A stretch of DNA of 22,373 bases from Bacillota bacterium (GTDB lineage: Bacteria; Bacillota_C; Negativicutes; JAEYSJ01). Positions 6,918 to 13,467 of the stretch are shown here, one piece after another. The notes beneath the pieces are model-generated. The model was not told the DNA's origin, made no database searches, and saw only the letters and a program-made list of their open reading frames with translations. Positions within the stretch are counted from its first letter, which is position 1. Every line of letters begins with the position of its first letter. Made by a program: the position numbers and the translations under genes. Location: positions 1 through 22,373 of the forward strand of contig JAEYSJ010000161.1 in NCBI GenBank assembly GCA_023434855.1, in the 5' to 3' direction.

Positions 6918-8261
6918 TCAGGCGGGCGGGATGCTCTGGGGGAAATTGAAGACATTCTCCGGGTCATATTTGGCCTTCACCTGGGTTAGCCGTTCAAAGT
7001 TGTTTCCATAGTAGGCCTTGGGCCAATTCTTGATCGAAAGGTCTGGTGTATTGACATAAACGCCTTTGGTAAAGGGGCGCATCGCCCGGCGGAAGTCTTC
7101 TACCCAGCGAATACCGGGTTCGACCCCGTTTGGTGTGGTCCAGGTGACCCATGGTTGCATTACCGATTGGGCCTTGCGGTAGAAATAGGCTGTAGCTTCA
7201 TTTGGTACCTTGGCTACCGCTCCGCCTACGCTTTGAAAAAGGATACTTGCAACCGAGGAGGCCGGCGGCTTGTCGATGAAGTGCCGGATTATGGATATGC
7301 CATCAGCGGGTAATGGATCATAGATATATGTGGCCACACTTTTAAATGGCTGGGGAGATGCAGGCTGGCGGGCCGCTATTAGGGCTACGGCTTTGAGCCA
7401 GGGTATTTCTTCAATTGTTACTGTAAGCGGCGAACCAGCTCGTAGCAAGGGACGCAGCAGGTGGCGCAGTTCTTTAGCCGAGCCGAGGAAGACCCCTTGC
7501 ATAAGCATCGACGACGACTGCGCTCCTGAAGAGAGTCCGAGGGTGGAGGTGAGCCGCTCATCGGCCTCGGGAAGGTTGTATTCCTGCCAGGTCCGTAGCA
7601 CCGGCTCCAGGTCCTGCAGGTTCCAACTGATTTCGGCAAAAGCCACCCTATTAATTCGGTGCGTACGGAAACGGTATGAGGTGCAGATGCCGAAGTTGCC
7701 GCCGCCACCACCGCGCGAGGCCCAGAATAGGTCAGCATTATGGTCGGCATTGGCAAAGAGTACCGAGCCGTTAGCATCGACCATCGTCAGCTCGATCAGG
7801 TGGTCAATAGTTAAACCATAAGGTCGGGAGAGAATGCTGTGGCCACCCCCAAGGGCTACACCACCGATTCCCGGAGTAGGGCAAATGCCGCTCGGCACTA
7901 CCAACCCTTCAGCCCCAAGGGCATCGTATAATGCGGAGTTACGTATGCCTGTTTGAACAGTGACGGTACCAGCCTTTCTGTCAATATCCACCTGTGTCAT
8001 ATCACTGACGTCAATCACGATACCGTCGTCGACTACAGACAAGCCTTCGTAGCTGTGGCGGCCAGAGCGTATGCGGATTGGTACGTGCCAATAACGCGCC
8101 CAGCGTATGGCGTTGACTACGTCCTGCGTCTCTTGGGCGAAGACGATAACCAGCGGGAACCTGTTAAAGAAAGTGTTGAACTCCTGGCGGGCTGTATCGT
8201 ACTGTGGTTCCCCAGGTAAAACGATACGTCCAGTCAATTCGGTTTTTTTGCAGTGGGACAT
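6918..8261 (-). CDS. Berberine-bridge-type FAD-linked oxidase, probably bicovalent flavin
   Basis: The 447-residue protein has the PCMH/VAO FAD-binding domain followed by a berberine-bridge C-terminal segment (YYGNNFERLTQVKAKYDPEN then VFNFPQSI). RSGRHSYEG places His69, and SGICPTPGIGG places Cys127, at the two sites that carry 8-alpha-histidyl and 6-S-cysteinyl FAD links in this family. Family members oxidise sugars, alcohols or secondary metabolites using O2 or other acceptors. There is no signal peptide. AGGGTGA precedes the ATG at 8261. The gene is visibly richer in G+C and uses different codons from its AT-rich neighbours, which suggests acquisition by transfer. It stands alone as a single transcription unit. 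Substrate unknown. Confidence 0.87.
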   Translation of the reverse strand: MSHCKKTELTGRIVLPGEPQYDTARQEFNTFFNRFPLVIVFAQETQDVVNAIRWARYWHVPIRIRSGRHSYEGLSVVDDGIVIDVSDMTQVDIDRKAGTVTVQTGIRNSALYDALGAEGLVVPSGICPTPGIGGVALGGGHSILSRPYGLTIDHLIELTMVDANGSVLFANADHNADLFWASRGGGGGNFGICTSYRFRTHRINRVAFAEISWNLQDLEPVLRTWQEYNLPEADERLTSTLGLSSGAQSSSMLMQGVFLGSAKELRHLLRPLLRAGSPLTVTIEEIPWLKAVALIAARQPASPQPFKSVATYIYDPLPADGISIIRHFIDKPPASSVASILFQSVGGAVAKVPNEATAYFYRKAQSVMQPWVTWTTPNGVEPGIRWVEDFRRAMRPFTKGVYVNTPDLSIKNWPKAYYGNNFERLTQVKAKYDPENVFNFPQSIPPA

Positions 8262-8656
8262 ACAAACATCACCCTTACTCGCATGGTATCTTTATTATAC
8301 ATAATATGTAAACTAAGACGAAAATGTGATCAAAGGAAGTAAGAGTAAGTGTGATGGGAAGACCCGTTATCTATTATTGTAAGAGCGGTGGATAGTGGCG
8401 ACTATTGTATAATGTTATTGCCAGATGAATATTGATCAACAGGAGATAGAATCTTTGTCAATAATTTGACAGAGGTTGTTTTTTTACATTTTAAATAGCT
8501 GTCCTGGCAGAAGAGAGTCCCCTAAATATGGAAAGAATTTCGGATTTTTGTCATATTTCTGACACAATTAAAAGGTATAGTATGAGAGGAAAAACCATAA
8601 TATGGCTCTTAATTTTAGAATAAAATGACTATATCCAAGCAGAAAAGAGGAATTCT
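8262..8656. other. Divergent 395-base intergenic region
   Basis: This gap must hold the promoters of the leftward FAD oxidase and the rightward serine hydrolase. On the minus strand TATAAT lies at 8294-8299 with no good -35. On the plus strand TATAGT at about 8576 and TATAAT at about 8409 are possible -10 boxes, also without convincing -35 partners. No gene or structured RNA is recognised. Confidence 0.4.
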
Positions 8657-9424
8657 ATGCTAAAAAAACTTATTCCGGCATGTACTGCACTTATGATTGC
8701 TTTGTCAGGCGTAACAGCTAGTGCATCACCGGCTTTAGAAAAAGAAATAACCAATGATTTAAAACAGTTTAACGGACAAGTTGGCGTATTCGCCAAAAAC
8801 TTAAAAACGGGAAAAACGATAAAATATAACCAGGATACTGTCTTTCCTACCGCCTCCACAAGTAAGCTGATTGTGGCTTTGGCTACATATAAATATCTTT
8901 ATCCAAAAGCACCGCCCTACAAGCAGAATGAGTATGATCAAGACATTGATATGATGATAAAAGTAAGTGATAACAATACATTTGATGCATTATTGAATGA
9001 GTTTGATGCAACAAAAGATGACGAGTTTGATAAAGTCCAGCGGGATTTACGGTTAAGTAAGACGGAAATCCATGATGAAAAGGCGTTTGCGAAATACAGT
9101 TATCATAGCATAACAACGCCTTATGAAATGTCCAAGGTTTTCGAGTCCATATACAAGGAACAATATATCGACCCCAAAAATGTGCGGCGATTGAAAGATG
9201 ATCTGGCCAACACGATCTTTCATGATGAAATTCCCCGCTATATGCAAGTACCGGTATTTCATAAAGTTGGTGAGCTGGATGATGTGCTTTGTGATGTGGG
9301 TGTCATTCAGGATGGACATGATCCAATTTTAATCAGTTTTTACACCCGCACAGGCGACCATAGCTATTCCAGTGATTTTATTGCAAATGTATCAGCAAAA
9401 CTTTACAATGCGTTACGAAGATAA
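8657..9424 (+). CDS. Secreted beta-lactamase/penicillin-binding-fold serine hydrolase
   Basis: A signal peptide (MLKKLIPACT, hydrophobic core, cleavage near ASA at residues 22-24) is followed by a class-A-like serine hydrolase domain. The nucleophile motif is S67-T-S-K70, the second motif is S104-D-N106, and the third is K203-V-G205 (HKVGELDD). No convincing ExxLN omega-loop glutamate is seen between motifs 2 and 3. The protein may therefore be a D,D-peptidase-like or other serine hydrolase rather than a true beta-lactamase. At 255 residues it is slightly shorter than classical class A enzymes. It acts outside the membrane. The 5' leader is AT-rich, and no regulator gene is adjacent. Confidence 0.85.
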   Translation: MLKKLIPACTALMIALSGVTASASPALEKEITNDLKQFNGQVGVFAKNLKTGKTIKYNQDTVFPTASTSKLIVALATYKYLYPKAPPYKQNEYDQDIDMMIKVSDNNTFDALLNEFDATKDDEFDKVQRDLRLSKTEIHDEKAFAKYSYHSITTPYEMSKVFESIYKEQYIDPKNVRRLKDDLANTIFHDEIPRYMQVPVFHKVGELDDVLCDVGVIQDGHDPILISFYTRTGDHSYSSDFIANVSAKLYNALRR

Positions 9425-9788
9425 CAAAAACCTTCCTTGAGTGACTAAGCCGGTAATTGTGGATTGAAGAGTTGAGGAAGCATAAAGATGCCAGCAGGCT
9501 AATTCCCTTCGGGCATTTGCCTGCGGGAAACAGATACACTAGATACTTTGGCCATAATTTTTAGCATCTCGGTATCAGGTTCACCAGATAAATAATGATG
9601 AAAATAGTGAGAACTTCTGCGAATTCTCACAGATGGACAGGAATTCTAATATTTGCTTTGAATTTTTATAATATATATAACGCATTAAAGAATTAAACTC
9701 GATTGCAAACCTTTAGCACGTTATATATAGCTTACTACGTGTAGCTGTATAGTGTAGTTGCTTTTAAAATTCGAAAGGGAGACGCATT
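9425..9788. other. 364-base intergenic region with three inverted repeats
   Basis: No gene is seen. The region holds an imperfect hairpin GCAGGC...CCC-TTC-GGG...GCCTGC (about 9494-9524) and a strong hairpin GTGAGAA-C-TTC/GAA-TTCTCAC (9607-9630). It also holds an 11-base inverted repeat TATATATAACG (9672-9682) / CGTTATATATA (9719-9729) enclosing 36 bases. None has a U-tract. The last pair flanks a likely promoter zone for the ureohydrolase gene and may be an operator or leader structure. Confidence 0.5.
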
Positions 9789-10619
9789 ATGAAACGACAT
9801 TTAAATCTGTTTTATCCTCAATGGCAAGGTGGAGGACAAGACAGATCAACCTATGAAGGAGCGTTGGAATTAAAGAAAATTTATTGTAAAGAGACAACGT
9901 TTTCAGAAGTGGAAGTCAGTACAGAAGATGTAAGTAAGTCTAAAAATAACATTATAGGATATGCTGAAATTTTTAAACAGTTAGTGCAGTCAAAAGCATT
10001 GATAATACAAGAACAACCAGAAACGGTATTTACTATCGGGGGAGGCTGTGACGCTGATGTTGCATCTATTTCGTATTTAAACGAGAAAATGAAAGGCGAA
10101 ATGACAGTGTTATGGTTTGATGCTCATGGAGATATTAATACACCAGAATCATCCGTAAGCAAATACTTCTATGGAATGCCCTTAAGGACTTTACTGGGAG
10201 ATGGTGAGAAAGCAATCGTAAAGTTGGCGTATCCGAGCCTGCTGCCTTCGCAATTGATAATGTTAGGGATACGGGATTTAGATGAAGCGGAAAAAGAATA
10301 TATTGTCGAGCAAAACATAAGTATGTTTGCTGTAAATGATATCGAGCAAAGGATAGATTTAGTAATAAAAGCAGTTAAAAAAAAGGGTTATGAAAATATT
10401 TATGTTCACATAGATTTAGATGTACTTGATTCTGACGAATTCCCACATGTTCCAGTTCCTGCACCTTCAGGGTTGAAGGTTAATACTTTTAAAGAATTGT
10501 TAAAGAAACTTGATAAGGAATTTAAGATTATTGGTTTGGGGCTTTTTGAATACCAGGCCTCCGAAGGACATACCATTGAATTGCTGGAGGATATCATTAA
10601 AATAGGAATTAATTTATAA
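9789..10619 (+). CDS. Ureohydrolase (arginase/agmatinase/formiminoglutamase) family enzyme
   Basis: The 276-residue protein carries the three metal-binding motifs of the ureohydrolase superfamily: IGGGCDAD (84-90), WFDAHGD (109-115) and HIDLDVLDSDEFP (208-219). Expected ligands of the dinuclear Mn (or Ni) site are D111, H113, D115, D209 and D211. The position that is normally His in GGDHS is Cys87 here. The family hydrolyses guanidino groups to urea or formamide; known substrates include arginine, agmatine, guanidinobutyrate, formiminoglutamate and, in one clade, free guanidine. Substrate is not set by sequence alone. It is cytoplasmic. AAAGGGAGA precedes the ATG. It is not clearly in an operon; the next gene starts 132 bases on. 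Confidence 0.85.
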   Translation: MKRHLNLFYPQWQGGGQDRSTYEGALELKKIYCKETTFSEVEVSTEDVSKSKNNIIGYAEIFKQLVQSKALIIQEQPETVFTIGGGCDADVASISYLNEKMKGEMTVLWFDAHGDINTPESSVSKYFYGMPLRTLLGDGEKAIVKLAYPSLLPSQLIMLGIRDLDEAEKEYIVEQNISMFAVNDIEQRIDLVIKAVKKKGYENIYVHIDLDVLDSDEFPHVPVPAPSGLKVNTFKELLKKLDKEFKIIGLGLFEYQASEGHTIELLEDIIKIGINL

Positions 10620-10751
10620 TAAATAAAGTAATTTAGAAGTGTCAGAAATTGAAAGAATCGCTTATGCAACAGTTACCTAAAGATATTTGGTTTGCTAACA
10701 TTGGAGGTGGGGACTGTAATTAAATTACCATTTGCTGGTAGGAAGGTAATA

Positions 10752-11717
10752 ATGAAAAGGAAAATATTCTGGATGTTTCTTGCACTAATTGTTTTTGTTT
10801 ATTTTAATAACAGCTCTTATTTTGCTGAGAAACGAACCGGGAAACCTTTACTTCTTGCCCATCGGGGCCTTGCTCAAACCTTCAATATGGAGGGAATTAC
10901 AAATGAGACTGACACTTCTAAACGTATTTATCCACCAGAGCATCCGTATTTGGAAAATACTATTCCATCTATGGAAGCTGCCTTTCGGGCTGGGGCCGAC
11001 ATAGTTGAATTAGATATCCAGCCAACTATCGACGGGCAATTCGCTGTTTTTCATGATTGGAATCTTGATTATAGAACCAACGGGACAGGTGTTACAAGGG
11101 ATCACACAATGGCCGAATTGAAGTCGCTTGATGTGGGTTACGGTTATAGTGCCGACGGCGGAAAAACATTTCCTTTTCGCGGTAAGGGAGTAGGATTGAT
11201 GCCTACGCTTGATGAAGTGCTGTCTCATTTTCCAGATCGTTATTTTTTGATCCATGTTAAAAGCAATGATCCACAGGAGGGTGAAATGCTCGCTCAATAC
11301 CTTTCTAAGTTTCCCGAGGAACGTTTGAATCAATTGACTGTTTACGGAGGCGACAAACCCGTTGCTGATGTTCACAAAATTCTTCCGAATCTTCGTGTTA
11401 TGTCGAGGGCTACCCTGAAAAAGAACGTGCTTTCCTATATTGCGATAGGATGGACAGGCTATGTTCCGCCATCCTGTAGGCATACCGAAATACTTATACC
11501 TGAAAAAATTGCATCCTGGTTGTGGGGCTGGCCTAACCGTTTTCTGAATAGAATGGCAGACGCCGATACGCGTGTAATACTCGTGGCCGGAGAAGGTGAA
11601 TTCTCGGCAGGTTTCGATACACTTGAAGATGTGAAACGTTTACCACCTAATTATACAGGGGGTATATGGACAAATCGTATTGATAAAATTGCGCCGTTAT
11701 TTAAGAATAATGAATAG
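10752..11717 (+). CDS. Membrane-anchored glycerophosphodiester phosphodiesterase-family protein
   Basis: An upstream in-frame start at 10692 exists, but GGAAGG at 10741-10746 fits the ATG at 10752. The N-terminus (MKRK plus a hydrophobic stretch to about residue 19) is a signal anchor, putting the domain outside the membrane. The GDPD barrel is shown by LLAHRG (His37-Arg38), ENTIPSMEAAF, ADIVELDIQ (Glu86, Asp88), VFHDWNLDYRTNGTG (His101) and MPTLDEVL. The strand that usually reads IElK is LIHVKSND here, a difference from the classical GlpQ metal ligand. The family cleaves glycerophosphodiesters to glycerol-3-phosphate and an alcohol. A role in lipid or teichoic-type polymer turnover is possible. 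Confidence 0.85.
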   Translation: MKRKIFWMFLALIVFVYFNNSSYFAEKRTGKPLLLAHRGLAQTFNMEGITNETDTSKRIYPPEHPYLENTIPSMEAAFRAGADIVELDIQPTIDGQFAVFHDWNLDYRTNGTGVTRDHTMAELKSLDVGYGYSADGGKTFPFRGKGVGLMPTLDEVLSHFPDRYFLIHVKSNDPQEGEMLAQYLSKFPEERLNQLTVYGGDKPVADVHKILPNLRVMSRATLKKNVLSYIAIGWTGYVPPSCRHTEILIPEKIASWLWGWPNRFLNRMADADTRVILVAGEGEFSAGFDTLEDVKRLPPNYTGGIWTNRIDKIAPLFKNNE

Positions 11718-11877
11718 GTAATCTGTTGGTCTGGGGAGGATAAAAGAGGTAGGTACATTTGTCAGATTTCCTATGAACGTTACTTACACCCATATGGACA
11801 GGCGTAAAGACACATTCCGCATACTTTGATCAAATATTGGCAAATGTCTATTATTAAGGTTTTGCTATGCAGTTTTA

Positions 11878-11895
11878 TCATGTAATGGAAACCAT
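11878..11895 (-). pseudogene. Truncated gene start (five codons), possibly from an IS
   Basis: On the minus strand a GGAGG sits before an ATG that opens MVSIT and then stops. It lies just inside the 13-base inverted repeat at 11901-11946. The pattern (leader, ribosome site, start, immediate loss of the frame) looks like the 5' stump of a deleted transposase or other gene. Very low certainty. Confidence 0.2.
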
Positions 11896-11900
11896 AATTA

Positions 11901-11946
11901 AAACCTCCAAGTTGATGCTTTCTATTTTACACCAACTTAGAGGTTT
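11901..11946. terminator. Strong inverted repeat, possible terminator or IS-end structure
   Basis: AAACCTC-C-AAGTTG (11901-11914) is matched by CAACTT-A-GAGGTTT (11933-11946) over an 18-base loop. That is 13 pairs with one mismatch. On the minus strand it is followed by TTTTAATT, so it could end the leftward transcript of the hypothetical gene at 11999-12484. The adjoining GTTTACACAGTTTTCGGGAT looks like the tip of an insertion sequence, which offers a second explanation. Confidence 0.5.
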
Positions 11947-11998
11947 ACACAGTTTTCGGGATAGTTTCGAAAGAACAGTATGACTGAGAATTAACTAA

Positions 11999-12484
11999 CT
12001 ATTCTTTATTAGTAGTCTGGTAGATGGTGTGTTCGACTTTCGCACGAGAATCAACACCATCACCGTTGTTACGGGAAATTTTATCCTCCAAGTTATCCAC
12101 TAGCTTCCGCATTTTTTTCTGATAATATCCCGTTAGGGCGAGCATACGTTCATCTATAAGAAAATCATTCTTTTCAGCTGCTTTTTTATTGTTATTGTTT
12201 TGCTCTGTAGCACGTGTTTTATCAGAATTACTAACTGTATCTTTCTTATTGCTCGCCGTCTCTTTGTCATCATTCTTATCCTTATCCTTATCCTGCTTGG
12301 TAGTAGACTTGCCAATCAAGACCTTCATGTTTTTTCCAATGACTATATAGGTGTATACTGTGTCTCCGTCCGTAACAGTAACATATTTCCACCCTGTCGA
12401 ATTATTATTCCCATTTTGCGATGAAGGGCTTTCATTTCGTCCACACAGAGTTTGATTATTTGTAGAAATACCAGAAATGCTCAT
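11999..12484 (-). CDS. Hypothetical low-complexity hydrophilic protein
   Basis: I do not recognise this 161-residue protein. AAGGAG (12497-12502) precedes both an in-frame GTG (12493, too close) and the ATG at 12484, which is preferred. The N-terminal part is Ser/Asn/Gly-rich (MSISGIS, then SSQNGNNNS). A short beta-rich segment follows (WKYVTVTDGDTVYTYIVIGK), then a repetitive Lys/Asp/Asn/Thr linker (KQDKDKDKNDDKE). The C-terminal region is helical, about residues 113-140 (DERMLALTGYYQKKMRKLVD). It has no signal peptide or membrane helix. Similar small, charged, low-complexity proteins occur in sporulating Bacillota. No function can be assigned. Confidence 0.6.
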   Translation of the reverse strand: MSISGISTNNQTLCGRNESPSSQNGNNNSTGWKYVTVTDGDTVYTYIVIGKNMKVLIGKSTTKQDKDKDKNDDKETASNKKDTVSNSDKTRATEQNNNNKKAAEKNDFLIDERMLALTGYYQKKMRKLVDNLEDKISRNNGDGVDSRAKVEHTIYQTTNKE

Positions 12485-12885
12485 GATTATCACCAGCTCC
12501 TTATAAGAAAATGAATATCTCTAAGATAAGCATCGATAGTTTCCAATAACTTCTTAAGTGCCAATTTATACAGGAAATTCCATTGTTGAAGCTAAGAGTA
12601 GCAAGTTCTTAATAAATAGCAGGCTTATGCCCTTGTTTATCTTTATTTTTCTATATAATTAGAATATCACGCCATAATTAATGACTAAGGGATGGCTCCT
12701 TTGAGTGACTAAATATCTTCGAAACACTACATAACCCCGTCCCCCTGACACGCCCTTTAAATATTACTATTGACGAGACTGTCACAGGTGCTTCTGGGTA
12801 GCTAGGGTGATTCTGATTCACGTAAAAGATGCACAAGCGGCAGGATTATACAGATTGTTGTCGAACAAAATATAAAAAATAAAAT
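12485..12885. other. Upstream part of a 643-base intergenic region
   Basis: No gene is recognised between the leftward hypothetical gene and the GEMM-like RNA. A small hairpin GTGA-ttctgat-TCAC lies at about 12808-12822. A weak promoter candidate for the RNA is TTGTCG (12858-12863) and TAAAAT (12880-12885) with 16-base spacing. It would start transcription almost inside the aptamer, so the real promoter may lie further upstream. Confidence 0.35.
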
Positions 12886-12955
12886 AGGACAACTTCTCCA
12901 AAAGGTTCGGACGCAAAGCCATGGGTCTAAGGGGTCCTATGATTGCCAGGTTGCA
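12884..12955 (+). ncRNA. GEMM-I (c-di-GMP-type) riboswitch candidate
   Basis: GGACGCAAAGCC (12909-12920) followed by ATGGGTCTAAGG and, after a short loop, CCTATGATTGCCAGGTTGC is the conserved core of GEMM-I RNAs. These bind c-di-GMP or, in one subclass, cyclic AMP-GMP. The core hairpin ATGGG/CCTAT closes as expected, and GACAAC at the 5' end can pair with GTTG at the 3' end to form P1. The P1b stem (between GGACAAC and GGACGC) pairs poorly, and ATAGGAC can instead pair with GTCCTAT (12934-12940), so the 5' side is atypical. The 3' end overlaps a terminator. Ligand cannot be assigned by eye. Confidence 0.65.
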
Positions 12956-12981
12956 ATGTATATGCAAAACTGGCAGTTTTT
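12945..12981 (+). terminator. Riboswitch-controlled intrinsic terminator
   Basis: GCCAG-G-TTGCA (12945-12955) pairs with TGCAA-AA-CTGGC (12963-12974), followed by AGTTTTT. The left arm is also the 3' strand of the GEMM-like aptamer, so aptamer and terminator are mutually exclusive. Ligand binding should therefore favour read-through into the downstream operon (an ON switch, by inference). Confidence 0.65.
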
Positions 12982-13127
12982 ATCTGGGAGAAGAAGCGAA
13001 TAAGAAGCAATATATTATTTCGCGAGTTCAAAGTTTAGTTCTAATATTCTGAGTAGTATTGAACATTTATTCGGAGCAATGGGAAGGTTTTACCGCATAT
13101 TTATCCATCTAAGATCGGAGTGAAGTT

Positions 13128-13448
13128 ATGGCTTGGTTATGTGTAGTAATTGCCGGAATCTTAGAAGTGACATGGGCTGTTGGACTAAAATATACAGAAG
13201 GATTTACTCGTTTATGGCCTTCCGTTTTTACAGGAACCGCCATGTTAGGTAGTATCTATTTTCTTGAGGAGTCATTAAAAGCATTATCTATAGGTACTGC
13301 CTATGTTGTTTGGACAGGCATCGGCGCAGTTGGTACAACCGTTATAGGAATGATTTATTTAGGTGAACCTCGGGATGTAGGTAGAGTTCTTTGTGTGCTT
13401 CTTATAATCGTCGGTGTTATCGGTCTCAAGATACAATTTCCAGAATAA
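13128..13448 (+). CDS. gdx: Gdx/SugE-type guanidinium exporter (SMR family)
   Basis: The 106-residue, four-helix protein has the Gdx signature ILEVTWAVGLKYTEGF with the proton/guanidinium-coupling Glu13 and Trp16. It also has IGTAYVVWTGIGAVGTT with Tyr59 and Trp62. These features separate guanidinium exporters (Gdx, formerly SugE) from QacE/EmrE multidrug pumps. Gdx dimers exchange guanidinium for two protons across the cytoplasmic membrane. GGAG at 13117-13120 supports the ATG. The gene starts 146 bases after a GEMM-like riboswitch terminator. Most gdx genes studied are controlled by guanidine riboswitches, so the arrangement is unexpected. The next gene begins 19 bases downstream and is probably cotranscribed. 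Confidence 0.88.
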   Translation: MAWLCVVIAGILEVTWAVGLKYTEGFTRLWPSVFTGTAMLGSIYFLEESLKALSIGTAYVVWTGIGAVGTTVIGMIYLGEPRDVGRVLCVLLIIVGVIGLKIQFPE

Positions 13449-13467
13449 AAATGAATGGAGTGCTGAA

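Noticed and set aside
7330..7821. 163-codon open frame on the plus strand.
   Set aside because: It lies entirely opposite the FAD oxidase gene, whose protein has clear motifs; the frame is a G+C-rich shadow.
8657..9424. Calling the serine hydrolase a class A beta-lactamase conferring resistance.
   Set aside because: SxxK, SDN and a KTG-like motif are present but no ExxLN omega-loop glutamate is evident.
9437..12712. Twelve-base repeat TTGAGTGACTAA at 9437-9448 and 12701-12712, considered as paired element ends.
   Set aside because: In a window this size several 12-base matches are expected by chance, and the flanks share nothing more.
12770..12860. CTAGGGTGATTC near 12814, considered as the missing 5' block of a guanidine-I riboswitch before gdx.
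   Set aside because: No CCGAGAG or AAAAGCC blocks follow it; the RNA before gdx has a GEMM-type core instead.
13128..13448. Calling the SMR protein a QacE/EmrE multidrug pump.
   Set aside because: WAVGLKYT, Trp16 and the GTAYVVWTGIGAVG segment fit the guanidinium-exporter branch better.
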